From: Methylobacter marinus A45
Lineage (GTDB): Bacteria > Pseudomonadota > Gammaproteobacteria > Methylococcales > Methylomonadaceae
Direction: 5' to 3'
Assembly (NCBI RefSeq): GCF_000383855.1
Contig: NZ_KB912877.1
Location: 124,001-188,000 of the forward strand
Length of the DNA: 64,000 bases
Made by a program: the position numbers and the translations under genes. Shown here one piece after another: positions 31,568 through 40,589 of this stretch (positions are counted from its first letter, which is position 1; every line of letters begins with the position of its first letter). The notes below the pieces were generated by a model. The model saw only the letters and a program-made list of their open reading frames with translations. It did no database searches and was not told where the DNA came from.

Positions 31568-32583
31568 GTCCCCAAGAACATCGCATCCCCATAACTGAAA
31601 AATCGGTAAGACTGATCGATGGCATGCCGATAAGCATTCATAACAGACTCATACCCGGCAAAAGCGGACACCAGCATCAACAAGGTCGATTCCGGCAGAT
31701 GAAAATTGGTCAGCATCGCATCGACGGACCTGAATTGATACCCCGGGGTAATAAACAGGTCGGTATCGCCAAAACCGGGTTCAAGACAGCCGCTTTTAGA
31801 AGCCGATTCCAGCGCCCTGACCGCCGTCGTGCCGACGGCAATGACCCGACCGCCTCGCTCCCGGGCCTGGCGCACCGCTTCGACAGTACCTGATGCCACG
31901 GAGAAAAACTCTTTGTGCATCAAATGCTCGGACAAGTCCTCGACCCTGACCGGCTGAAACGTACCGCTACCGACATGCAAGGTCACAAAAGCCGTCCGCA
32001 CGCCTTTGGCGTTGATCCTGTCCATCATCGCCTGATCAAAATGCAGGCCGGCCGTCGGCGCCGCAACCGCCCCCGCCTCTCGGGCGAAAACCGTCTGATA
32101 ACGGGTCAGATCGGATTCGTCATCGGCGCGCGTGATATAAGGCGGCAACGGCATATGGCCGATTTGCTCCAATAATGCGAACAAATTCGCATCGGCAAAC
32201 TCCAGTTGAAACAAATCGTTTTCCCGGCCCAGCACAATGCAGCAATAACCGTGATCCAATTCGATCACCGCGCCGGCTTTCGGTGCTTTGCTGGCGCGGA
32301 CATGGGCAATGGCGTTATGGGCATCGAGAATGCGCTCGATGAGAATCTCGACTTTGCCGCCGGTCTGCTTCCTGCCAAACAGCCGAGCCGGGATAACCTT
32401 GGTGTCGTTAAAAACCAGCAGATCGCGCTCATCGATCAAATCGATAAAATCGGTAAATTGCCTGTCGTCTATCCGGCCCGTATCCCTGTCTATGCATAAC
32501 AGACGGCTGGCGCTGCGATCCGGCAAGGGCTTCTGGGCGATCAGATGATCGGGTAAATGGTAGTTAAAGTCGCTTTTCTTCAT
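31549..32583 (-). CDS. queA: S-adenosylmethionine:tRNA ribosyltransferase-isomerase
   Basis: The 344-residue enzyme makes epoxyqueuosine in tRNA by transferring the ribosyl part of SAM. Family blocks are [76 protein letters not shown] and [10 protein letters not shown]. The C-terminus GTLRNTH and its TAA stop lie inside the terminal repeat of a MITE-like element, so the normal ending seems to have been replaced. The catalytic domain is not affected. Confidence 0.96.
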   Translation of the reverse strand: MKKSDFNYHLPDHLIAQKPLPDRSASRLLCIDRDTGRIDDRQFTDFIDLIDERDLLVFNDTKVIPARLFGRKQTGGKVEILIERILDAHNAIAHVRASKAPKAGAVIELDHGYCCIVLGRENDLFQLEFADANLFALLEQIGHMPLPPYITRADDESDLTRYQTVFAREAGAVAAPTAGLHFDQAMMDRINAKGVRTAFVTLHVGSGTFQPVRVEDLSEHLMHKEFFSVASGTVEAVRQARERGGRVIAVGTTAVRALESASKSGCLEPGFGDTDLFITPGYQFRSVDAMLTNFHLPESTLLMLVSAFAGYESVMNAYRHAIDQSYRFFSYGDAMFLGTLRNTH

Positions 32584-32636
32584 GGCGCGCGATGTTATCA
32601 GTTTTAAGCTGACGAATATACTTTAAAAAAATAAAC

Positions 32637-32666
32637 TGGACATGATTGGGAAAGTGTAAATATAAT
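32637..32666 (+). promoter_or_regulatory. Promoter of tRNA-Leu
   Basis: TGGACA and a perfect TATAAT are separated by 18 bases, and the -10 ends about 11 bases before the mature tRNA 5' end. A close fit to a housekeeping sigma-70 promoter. Confidence 0.7.
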
Positions 32667-32677
32667 ATGCGCTCTTT

Positions 32678-32764
32678 GCCGGGGTGGCGAAACTGGTAGA
32701 CGCGTTGGATTCAAAATCCAATTGGGGTGACTCAGTGTCGGTTCGATTCCGACCCTCGGTACCA
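32678..32764 (+). tRNA. tRNA-Leu (anticodon CAA)
   Basis: An 87-base class II tRNA: acceptor GCCGGGG pairing with CCTCGGT, D arm with TGGTAGACGC, anticodon stem TTGGA/TCCAA around loop TTCAAAA (anticodon CAA), a long variable arm, T arm GGTTCGATTCC and an encoded CCA end. It reads UUG leucine codons. Confidence 0.96.
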
Positions 32765-32795
32765 AATTCAGGTTCTGAGCAGTGCAAAGAATCAT

Positions 32796-32830
32796 AAACC
32801 CGCTAAGTCGTAAGATTTAGCGGGTTTTTT
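32796..32830 (+). terminator. Terminator of tRNA-Leu
   Basis: A perfect 11-bp stem, AAACCCGCTAA with TTAGCGGGTTT, a 10-base loop and a following T-run, located 32 bases after the tRNA. Confidence 0.92.
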
Positions 32831-32888
32831 ATTGCCTGACGAAATGAAGTAACTCTAAGCCTGTAAAAAAGTTACAAGAATGCATTAC

Positions 32889-35525
32889 TTAGCCAGGCGC
32901 ATTTGACTTTCTGTCGACCAGCCTCCGCTCATTACATGATGCTATAAGCCGCTCAAACTCTTCAAGCGGCAGTGGCTTACCGAATAGATACCCCTGGAAT
33001 ACCGTGCAGCCGTTTTCCTTTAAAAACCGCAACTGTTCTTCGGTCTCAACGCCTTCCGCAATAACATTCATTTGCAGCGTCTGCCCCATGCGGATAATCG
33101 TCTTCACGATAGCCGCATCGTTGGCATCGACAGTAATATCTCGCACAAACGACTGGTCTATTTTCAACTGACTGAGCGGCAGGCGCTTCAGATAGTTCAA
33201 TGAGGAATGACCGGTCCCGAAATCATCCATCGAGAACTGTACGCCAATCGATTTAAGCTGAGTCATCTTGGCAACCGTATCGTCCACGTCATGAATCAAC
33301 AGGCCTTCCGTCATCTCTAATTTGAGCTTTTCGGAAGCAATCGCTGAGCGGGCGATAACGGCCTTGATGGTTTCAACAAAATCCGGCCGCCCGAATTGTC
33401 GAGCGCTGACATTGATGGACAGGGAAAGCGAGCGCATCGCGGGATTGCTTTCCCAAGCCTTGATCTGCGCGCACCCGGTTTCCAGCACCCATTGCCCGAT
33501 AGCCACGATAAGCTCGGATTCCTCGGCAACATTAATAAAGTCGGGCGTGTAAATAAAGCCTTGTATCGGATGCTTCCAGCGAATCAGCGCTTCCGCGCCG
33601 ATGGGCTGCCGGTTATGATCCACCTGAACCTGATAATAAAGTCTGAACTCGTGTTCCCGCAGGGCGGTACGCATCCAGGATTCAAGCGTGGCATGCTCTT
33701 CCAATGCCTTTTGCATGGCGGGTTCGAAAAAACACAGGATATTGCGGCCATTGCTTTTAGCCCTATACATAGCCGTATCCGATCGGCGAAGCAGATCTTC
33801 CGGTGTCTCATTACCATCAATAAACAGTGAAATACCAATACAGGAGGAACCGATATATTCCTGTTCGGCCAGTTGGTACGGACTGTTAAGCGCCTCAAGT
33901 ATTCTTTCCGCGGTTTTTCCGGCTTTCATGGCGGCTTGTTCGTGATTTTGGCCCAGATCCTCGAGCAACACCACAAACTCGTCGCCGCCAAGCCGTGCCA
34001 CTGAATCCGATGCACGAACGCAGGAGCGCAGACGGTTGCCGACCTCGATCAATAATCGGTCGCCGACGGTGTGGCCTCGGGTGGCGTTTATCTGCTTGAA
34101 ATTATCGAGATCGATAAACAGGATGGCGCCATAAATTTTATTGCGCTGCCGCGATGCCAATGATTGACTGATACGATCGATCATCATGCTTCTGTTCGGC
34201 AGCTGAGTGAGTGAATCATAATAAGCCAATCGGTGGATTTCTTCCTCCGTCGCCTTACGCCGGGTTATATCGGTAATGGTCCCTACATAACCCAGTATCT
34301 CGTCCGTCTCATTTTTGATAGCCGCCGTCTGGCCATAAACCCAGGCTATTTCTCCATTCGGTTTTTTAAACCGGTATTCCAGCGAAAACGGGCGCGCCTG
34401 CGAAACCGCTGTATTCCACTGTTGCTCAACCCTCAATCGGTCAGCCGGATAAATGCCTTGCTTCCAGCCGCTATCAAGCGCCTGATTGACAGGCAAGCCG
34501 GCGATCTTGCTCCAGTTCGCATTAGCATAAATATAATTGCCTTCCTTGTCGCTACGAAAAATGCCGACCGGATTTACGCTGGCCAGCGTTTTATAAAAAA
34601 GTTCTCGTTCATGTTGGCTGGCAAGTGTGGCGGCAAATTTTTTATAAGGATAGTGAACACCGACAACGAAAATCGCACGGTAAACGATCAGATAGCCTAT
34701 GGATTTATAAATATGCCCCATCACATTCATCAAATCGCTGGCGTTCTGATACAAAGTAAAAAAAATGCCGCTAAGAGCCAGCACCCAGCAAGCCGCTGCA
34801 AGCCATCCGAATGAAGCCTGGGTATCTTCTTTTGATCGCTGCCAGAATTTCCAGGCCGCTACCAGATATAAAAAGGCTAGCCCATATTCCATCCGAATTT
34901 TAAAAGCGGTCAACCCTGCATTCGGAACAAAGGTGCGGGGCATAAGATCTTGATGATATAAACCAATATAGGCTATACCGGCCGAAACCAACAGATTGAG
35001 CAATAAGGATTTTTCCGCATACCCGGCGCTCACCTGCTGCCGGGAAAAAGCAAACACCAATAAACCGAGGATGGATATAATGCGCGCATATAGCCAAAAA
35101 CCGATGGCTTTTTCAACCGAAGCGGGTGTTACGAGAGGCGGCATTCCTTCATAAGACAAAGTGTGCAACATGTCGATGACGGCAACCGATAAAAACACGC
35201 CGCCGATAGCAGGCAGTTTCCCTGCCATGGGTTCTTTGCGAATATTCCAGCAAAGGCTGAACACCATGACTGAAATAGCAATCGAGATGAATTCCAGAAT
35301 TGTGTGCAAAGGAATATAGGAAGCCGGCTGATCGAATAGTTTAGCGGCCGGCATGGTCACGACAACCGCGGCAAAGATCAGCGTCAGCGCGGCACTGGAT
35401 AAGCAAGGTTCCCTACTTTCGGATTGCGCAACAAGACTAAAGTATTTGGGGAGCTGGTTTCCTTTGATCATTTTCCGTATCAGATATCTATGCCATAGAT
35501 GGTGACCAGCCATTTCCATAATCAC
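32889..35525 (-). CDS. Membrane sensor diguanylate cyclase/phosphodiesterase (MASE3-PAS-GGDEF-EAL)
   Basis: The 878-residue protein has an N-terminal block of about seven to eight membrane helices up to residue ~295, resembling MASE3 sensor domains; a PAS domain (about 310-425, ending in YVGTITDITRRK); a GGDEF domain with intact ARLGGDEFVVLLEDL; and an EAL domain with intact GAEALIRWKHP, MDDFGTGHSSLNYL and FQGYLFGKPLP. Both catalytic signatures are complete, so it could make and degrade cyclic di-GMP; which activity dominates cannot be seen. It lies alone and is divergent from the cytochrome gene. Confidence 0.92.
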   Translation of the reverse strand: MIMEMAGHHLWHRYLIRKMIKGNQLPKYFSLVAQSESREPCLSSAALTLIFAAVVVTMPAAKLFDQPASYIPLHTILEFISIAISVMVFSLCWNIRKEPMAGKLPAIGGVFLSVAVIDMLHTLSYEGMPPLVTPASVEKAIGFWLYARIISILGLLVFAFSRQQVSAGYAEKSLLLNLLVSAGIAYIGLYHQDLMPRTFVPNAGLTAFKIRMEYGLAFLYLVAAWKFWQRSKEDTQASFGWLAAACWVLALSGIFFTLYQNASDLMNVMGHIYKSIGYLIVYRAIFVVGVHYPYKKFAATLASQHERELFYKTLASVNPVGIFRSDKEGNYIYANANWSKIAGLPVNQALDSGWKQGIYPADRLRVEQQWNTAVSQARPFSLEYRFKKPNGEIAWVYGQTAAIKNETDEILGYVGTITDITRRKATEEEIHRLAYYDSLTQLPNRSMMIDRISQSLASRQRNKIYGAILFIDLDNFKQINATRGHTVGDRLLIEVGNRLRSCVRASDSVARLGGDEFVVLLEDLGQNHEQAAMKAGKTAERILEALNSPYQLAEQEYIGSSCIGISLFIDGNETPEDLLRRSDTAMYRAKSNGRNILCFFEPAMQKALEEHATLESWMRTALREHEFRLYYQVQVDHNRQPIGAEALIRWKHPIQGFIYTPDFINVAEESELIVAIGQWVLETGCAQIKAWESNPAMRSLSLSINVSARQFGRPDFVETIKAVIARSAIASEKLKLEMTEGLLIHDVDDTVAKMTQLKSIGVQFSMDDFGTGHSSLNYLKRLPLSQLKIDQSFVRDITVDANDAAIVKTIIRMGQTLQMNVIAEGVETEEQLRFLKENGCTVFQGYLFGKPLPLEEFERLIASCNERRLVDRKSNAPG

Positions 35526-35916
35526 GCCATCGGCATATTAATCAAATGCTGGCAGAACATTTTTACCTTAGTCAATTAGCTTCCGTCAATTTTGTCGGGC
35601 GTATCAGTATATAGTGTTTGCACGGCAAATTTCGATTATTTACAATGCCATGCAGCGACATTTTCGGCAATTATTCACCATACCGCTCATAGAAATATAA
35701 ACAATTCAGTAAGGTGGATAAATGATTCAAATCTAATGCCACAGGCATGAATTTTTTCCCGGATAACGGATCAAGTATCAGTATAAATATCAGATACCCG
35801 GCATCTGAAGTGTAGTTTAAAATCACTGATACCGCACAAGCATGGCTTTTGAATTCCATTTGGAAAGCTGGCAACTTTACACTATATGGACATCTGATCT
35901 TTAAAGAAAAAATGCC
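35526..35916. other. Divergent intergenic region between sensor and cytochrome genes
   Basis: 391 bases holding the promoters of both flanking genes. A plausible plus-strand candidate is TTGGAA near 35858 with TACACT about 17 bases later. A minus-strand frame of 127 codons (35671-36054) runs across the start of the cytochrome gene and looks spurious. Confidence 0.35.
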
Positions 35917-36639
35917 ATGATTGATACGCTTTATGATCTGCTTGCGAAAATAGGCTACACGCATCCGCTCCATCCGCCCTTTACCCATGGCCCCATCGGT
36001 GCACTGATCGTGGCTTTTTGCTTGGGCCTGGCCGGCTGGATCCTGCGCAGACACGTTCTGCTGTTATCCGCCTATTACGCTGTCATAGTGGCGTTTGTGT
36101 TACTTTTCCCTACCGTGGCGGCCGGCATCATCGACTGGCAATATTATTATTCCGGCGCCTGGATAAACCCGATAAGAATGAAGATCGGCCTGGCAATTTT
36201 ATTGCTTATCCTGTTATCCATCACACTGATCGCGGGGCGAAGATCGACTGTTCGCCCATTTTCCATGGTTCTGTTGTTCACGCTCTGCCTTGTTAATGGC
36301 ATTAGCCTTGGCTATTTCGGCGGCCAGTTGGTGTATGAAGGCAGACTTCCGACTGTAAGCGATGAACTGCTGCCGGGACGGAGAATTTTTATCAATCACT
36401 GCTCGGGGTGCCACGCCAACGGCGGCAATATTTTCTATCCGAATCTGCCGCTACGCTCGGCGCCTCAACTGGAAAGCTATGAGACTTTTATTGAATTTGT
36501 CAGGAATCCGCGGCTTCCTGATGGTTCGAAAGGCCCAATGCCGGCTTTTACAACCTCCCGATTAACCGATCAGCAAGCGCGTGAATTGTATAACTACATA
36601 CTCGTGGGATTGGCCAAACCGGTCAGAAGCGGCAATTAA
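35917..36639 (+). CDS. Membrane-anchored c-type cytochrome
   Basis: The 240-residue protein has four membrane helices in its first ~140 residues, starting with HPLHPPFTHGPIGALIVAF (a DUF2231-like opening), then one class I cytochrome c domain: heme motif CSGCH near residue 162 and an axial Met in GPMPAF near residue 205. The heme domain would face the periplasm. It may pass electrons from a quinol or donor to an oxidase; no partner gene is near. Start ATG with a weak ribosome site. Confidence 0.85.
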   Translation: MIDTLYDLLAKIGYTHPLHPPFTHGPIGALIVAFCLGLAGWILRRHVLLLSAYYAVIVAFVLLFPTVAAGIIDWQYYYSGAWINPIRMKIGLAILLLILLSITLIAGRRSTVRPFSMVLLFTLCLVNGISLGYFGGQLVYEGRLPTVSDELLPGRRIFINHCSGCHANGGNIFYPNLPLRSAPQLESYETFIEFVRNPRLPDGSKGPMPAFTTSRLTDQQARELYNYILVGLAKPVRSGN

Positions 36640-36675
36640 ATTGCGTACCGAGCCGTTCTCGCCAGTGACCAGCCC

Positions 36676-36701
36676 GCCCGCCGCCTATGCGTCCGGCGGG
36701 C
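36676..36701. other. GC-rich hairpin between convergent genes
   Basis: GCCCGCCG and CGGCGGGC form an 8-bp stem around a 10-base loop in the gap between the cytochrome gene and the convergent small gene. No T-run, so only a possible bidirectional end signal. Confidence 0.4.
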
Positions 36702-36751
36702 ATTATGAATATCTCCGGCAGCCCATGCTAACGGATACAGCAGTTTGCCAT

Positions 36752-37063
36752 TTACCCCCCCTTCTCTTTGCGAAGCATATCTATTTTTTCCTGATGTTTA
36801 GCCCGAAACGCATCCCTTTCTTCCTTCGTTTTCATTCCGTCCAGTGTCAGCAAATAGTCACACCGTTCCTGCTCAGTCATGAATTCGGCGCCATAGATAT
36901 GGGAATAAACAGGCACGTCGCCGACTCTGCCGGTTAACTCTTGAGGCGGTTCGCTAAAAGACTCCTCTTGTTGCTCTACCCCGGACTGTGCACTAGAGTT
37001 CAAGGAATAGGTAATCGTCAGTAAAGAGGCCAGGAATGATATAAACAGTTTATTTTTCGACAT
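36752..37063 (-). CDS. Small exported protein of unknown function
   Basis: A 103-residue product with a signal peptide (hydrophobic residues 4-22, cut near SSAQS). The mature part has the motif MTEQERCDYLLTLDGMKTKEERDAFRAKHQEKIDML, a helical E-R-rich pattern seen in many small proteobacterial periplasmic proteins of unknown role. The ATG at 37063 is chosen because GAGGAGA lies eight bases upstream; the frame extends to 37153 but that part has no signal features. Confidence 0.75.
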   Translation of the reverse strand: MSKNKLFISFLASLLTITYSLNSSAQSGVEQQEESFSEPPQELTGRVGDVPVYSHIYGAEFMTEQERCDYLLTLDGMKTKEERDAFRAKHQEKIDMLRKEKGG

Positions 37064-37554
37064 GAAATCTCTCCTCAGGATTTGGCCGTAAATAATTTCC
37101 CTGTTTAAACATAGGCTGCAAGATTCTGATTTCAGGAAGTCATTTTTAGCCAAATTCTTAATACTGGATAAATAGCTCCTTCCGCTTCAACGAAAACGAA
37201 AATACCGGAAGGCACTGAATCAACGTAAGCAGGAGTTAAAACCACTCCGAAGGTTAATTCCACGGAAATCAGGTCGTACTTGTTCGGCATTATTGGAATA
37301 CTAAAAACGACCGTCATTCCTCGTGGCTGACTGACTAAAATGGGACACAGGGCTTTTTTATTAGTTCAGCGTTGGTTTTGAGCGCCGGGCGCAATCGGCC
37401 GGCCAGTCAGTTGGCTAGCTTACGGCCGTAGGGAAAGTGTTATTTGAATGCCGCAACCGCTTCAGCGGCAAGAACAAACCGCAAGCTGGATTACACAATA
37501 TCCGGTTATGAAAATACGCTGAGGGGCAGCCGGCCAAATATCCGCGGCTATTTT
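37064..37554. other. Intergenic region before the T6SS cluster
   Basis: 491 bases with no gene I can support. A 61-codon minus-strand frame (37132-37317) has no ribosome site or recognisable features. Short palindromic GC stretches (CGGCCGGCCAG near 37395, CTTACGGCCGTAG near 37422) lie in the second half. Confidence 0.4.
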
Positions 37555-37848
37555 TCAGCCGCCAATCAGTACTGTGGGATTACCAATCACAATAGTGCCG
37601 CCGTGCGCGGTTGAATCGCCCATCCTGGCCGCCGGCATGCCACCAATCATGACCGTGGCGGAGCCTTTAATGATGGAATCAGGCGGCCCTACGCACACAG
37701 CCATGTCGCCGACTCTGGCAGCCGGCATTCCGCCAATTAATACGGTCGGCGCACCCATGGCTATAGGCCCGCCCACATGAGGCACAGGTCCGGGATTGAC
37801 CATCGGACAGACATGCATATCAGAGATTCTTGCGGCCGGTTGTCCCAT
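37555..37848 (-). CDS. PAAR-domain spike protein of the type VI secretion system
   Basis: The 97-residue protein is a stand-alone PAAR domain: MGQPAARISDMHVCP, then repeated IGGMPAARVGD and IGGMPAARMGDSTAHGG, ending in GNPTVLIGG. PAAR proteins sharpen the VgrG spike, bind zinc and may carry effectors. It is third in the vgrG-DUF6931-PAAR operon, 32 bases after the DUF6931 gene. Confidence 0.93.
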   Translation of the reverse strand: MGQPAARISDMHVCPMVNPGPVPHVGGPIAMGAPTVLIGGMPAARVGDMAVCVGPPDSIIKGSATVMIGGMPAARMGDSTAHGGTIVIGNPTVLIGG

Positions 37849-37880
37849 TGATTTGCTCCGGTTTTACTTATCAGTGAAAA

Positions 37881-38477
37881 TTATTGGACGGCTCTGCCAT
37901 CGCCGCCGTTGGCGATATGAAGGCCTTTTTTCAGAAACAGCCGATAGTTGGCTTTGATCCTGTCCGCGCCGCTCCGCACGGCCGCCAGCATGACCGCCCC
38001 GATGACCGCCTTGCCGGTTAACTCCTCGGCGGGCGGAACGACCGCCCCTTCCGCCGGAGAAATATTGCCGCCGCTCCAGAATGCGGCTATGGCCGCCCAG
38101 CCGGCCGGCGTCTTGAATTGGGTGGCTTCGGCCGTCGGTCTGGTCAATTGCCGATTTTCTTCCGTCGGCTTATAGACCCAGGCTTCCGCCGCCTCAATGG
38201 CTTTAACGTCAACCGGAGACGGTGATTCGCCCAAAGTGAGGCGCGCGCACGAACAGGCCCACCAGATAGCCTCCCGCTTGGGCAAGGCAACGGCCAGAAA
38301 GCGTACCGCATCGGGATAAAGCTCTTTTTCTATCAGTTGCTGAAGGTATTGCGCGGGCGCGGTATCATCCCGCAATAATTGCCTGGCTTCCTCATCCAGC
38401 TCGACCAGGCTGCAAACGGCGGCTGCCGTGGGCTGTTTGATCTTGACGAAATTTATCTCTGTCATATCTAAATCCAC
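37881..38477 (-). CDS. DUF6931-family T6SS-associated protein
   Basis: The 198-residue protein (194 from the alternative ATG at 38465) has the block AVALPKREAIWWACSCARLTL and a C-terminal helical region with GWAAIAAFWSGGNISP, matching DUF6931 proteins found between VgrG and PAAR genes. Possible role: adaptor or chaperone loading cargo onto the spike; this is inference from position. It starts one base after the vgrG stop (GTG) with weak ribosome site, so translation is likely coupled. Confidence 0.75.
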   Translation of the reverse strand: MDLDMTEINFVKIKQPTAAAVCSLVELDEEARQLLRDDTAPAQYLQQLIEKELYPDAVRFLAVALPKREAIWWACSCARLTLGESPSPVDVKAIEAAEAWVYKPTEENRQLTRPTAEATQFKTPAGWAAIAAFWSGGNISPAEGAVVPPAEELTGKAVIGAVMLAAVRSGADRIKANYRLFLKKGLHIANGGDGRAVQ

Positions 38478-38478
38478 A

Positions 38479-40419
38479 CTAATTGATCATGGTGATGCCG
38501 CCTTTCAGCGTCAGCATGCCGTCGCCGTTGACCGTGGTCATGGGGCTCTTGGCGTCCAGCTTCGCGTCGCCCTGCACCGTCACCATGAGGCCTTTAATGG
38601 TAATGCCGGACTGATCGATCTTGATGCTGTTGCCGCCGACTTTTAATTCGATCGAGGTCATCGCTTCGGTCGTGCTCTTGCCGACATCGACCTTGACCGA
38701 GTGATCGCCCATTTTGAGCTGCTTCGTATCATTGCCCTGGTCGAGCGTCGTCACGCGATTGCCTGTTTTGACGGTCAGCGTATCGTTGCCTTCATTCAGT
38801 GTCACGGTCCTGTCGTTTTGGATTTCGATGGTCTGATCGCCTTTATCCTTTTTGTCCAGGCCGATTTTGCGCGTTTCATTGTTTTCGATGACGCAATTGA
38901 AGTCCTTTTCGGCATGCACATAGACTTCCTCGGCATCTTTTTTATCCTCGAACCGGATCTCATTGAAATTGTCGCCGGTGCCTTCCTTGCTGCTGCGGGT
39001 CTTGATGCCGCTTTGAGTTTGATTGGCCGGCAACTCATAAGGCGGCATCTGGTCGGCATTGTAAACCCTGCCGGTGATGATAGGCCGGTCCGGGTTGCCT
39101 TCCAGAAAACTGACGATGACTTCCTGGCCTATACGCGGCAAGGAAACCCAGCCCCAGTTCTTGCCGGCGGTCGGGAATGACACGCGCACCCAGCAGGAAC
39201 TGTTTTCATCATTCTTGCCTTCCCGGTCCCAGTGGAACTGCACCTTCACGCGCCCGTATTTATCCGTCCAGATTTCCTCGCCGGCCTTGCCGACGACAAT
39301 CGCCGTCTGCGGCCCCTGGACGAACGGCACGGACGTGCTCCGCCGCGGCCTGAACTGCTGTTCCGCCCGGATGGCCGTAAAAGCGCAGTCAAACAGCAGT
39401 TCCGCCGGCGCGCCATCGCTGCGGTACTGGTTGGACTCGATCAGAAAATCGGTCGATACCAGCACGTGTTTGGCATTCTCCTGGGCGCTGTAGTGGTCTT
39501 TCAAGGTGAAAAGCATGCCGGGCGTCAGGCCTCTGGCATTGCCCTTGCCGCGAATCACCTGGTAATTGGTCTGCAATTCATCCAGGCGGATATTGGCATA
39601 GCTTTCGCCGTCTCCGGATTCCGTATAGTCGCCGGGGTAATCGTAACGTTCGCCGTCGGCATGGGCATGGGCCTTGCTTTCGGTGAATTTGGCCAACAGG
39701 CTGGCTTTCGGCTTCTCGAAATCGAAATCGTTCAGCACGTAGCAGCCTGACTGCACTTCATGGTGGTTATGCCACTCGAAAATATGGTCCCGTGTGCGTT
39801 GAACGGCATTTTCAGGAGGGAAATAAGGAATCTCGGCGTAATCGGCGACAGTCTGGTAAGCGCTGACGGCATCGGCGATCACCAGCGTATGCTTGCTTTG
39901 CTCGTGCTTGAAGAAATAGTAAATGCCCTCGCTTTCCATCAGGCGGCTGACGAAATTGAAATCGCTTTCCCGGTATTGCACGCAGTAATCGCGGGGCTTG
40001 TAATCGCCGCTCAATTCGACCTTAAGATCGCTGAAGCCGTTCAGCTCGAATACTTTCTTGATGATGTCGGGAACAGACAGTTCCTGAAAGATCCGGCAAT
40101 TGGATGTACGCGTCAGAAACCAGAGCCACGGACGGAGCACGGCGCGATAAAGATAAAACTCGCCCTGCGTGCCGTGATGCCGAAATTGCGTCGCCAAACC
40201 GTGGTAATAACGTATGCCCCCGGCCGGCAACTCCACGGCGAGGGTCATGGCCTGGCCGAGAATTTTTTTGGCATCGATCTGTTTTTCCTCACTGAGCAGA
40301 TCTATTTCGTATTCAAAAAGCCTACCCATTTCTTCATAGCCTTTCATGCGGCTGAAAAGCAAAACATCAGGGCCTAACGGTGAAGTAACGGATCCAAATC
40401 GAGTGTCTTGTGTGGCCAT
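38479..40419 (-). CDS. vgrG: Type VI secretion spike protein VgrG (TssI)
   Basis: The 646-residue protein has the gp27-like N-terminal part (VTSPLGPDVLLFSRMKGYEEMG, then SDFNFVSRLMESEGIYYFF), the OB-fold gp5-like domain (IVVGKAGEEIWTDKYGRVKVQFHWDREG) and a C-terminal needle of short beta repeats (DRTVTLNEGNDTLTVKTGNRVTTL). It has no extra effector domain and ends at TMIN. The gene begins 170 bases from the divergent sheath-like gene. Confidence 0.95.
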   Translation of the reverse strand: MATQDTRFGSVTSPLGPDVLLFSRMKGYEEMGRLFEYEIDLLSEEKQIDAKKILGQAMTLAVELPAGGIRYYHGLATQFRHHGTQGEFYLYRAVLRPWLWFLTRTSNCRIFQELSVPDIIKKVFELNGFSDLKVELSGDYKPRDYCVQYRESDFNFVSRLMESEGIYYFFKHEQSKHTLVIADAVSAYQTVADYAEIPYFPPENAVQRTRDHIFEWHNHHEVQSGCYVLNDFDFEKPKASLLAKFTESKAHAHADGERYDYPGDYTESGDGESYANIRLDELQTNYQVIRGKGNARGLTPGMLFTLKDHYSAQENAKHVLVSTDFLIESNQYRSDGAPAELLFDCAFTAIRAEQQFRPRRSTSVPFVQGPQTAIVVGKAGEEIWTDKYGRVKVQFHWDREGKNDENSSCWVRVSFPTAGKNWGWVSLPRIGQEVIVSFLEGNPDRPIITGRVYNADQMPPYELPANQTQSGIKTRSSKEGTGDNFNEIRFEDKKDAEEVYVHAEKDFNCVIENNETRKIGLDKKDKGDQTIEIQNDRTVTLNEGNDTLTVKTGNRVTTLDQGNDTKQLKMGDHSVKVDVGKSTTEAMTSIELKVGGNSIKIDQSGITIKGLMVTVQGDAKLDAKSPMTTVNGDGMLTLKGGITMIN

Positions 40420-40589
40420 ATTCCAACGTACTTCCGTATAGAATCAAAAAATGCCATTGATACTATCAAAATGTATCTGACTATTCAAAGCGATTCCGGA
40501 ACACAAGCTCGACCGGAAACTTGCATACCGGCAAACATCGAACTATCTTAAGCAAATACATTAATTTTTCCCCGCTTCAGGAGCCTTTC

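Noticed and set aside
35671-36054. 127-codon minus-strand frame
   Set aside because: It overlaps the start of the cytochrome gene on the other strand, has no ribosome site and no protein-like pattern.
37132-37317. 61-codon minus-strand frame
   Set aside because: No ribosome site, no recognisable domain, partly overlapping the upstream extension of another frame.
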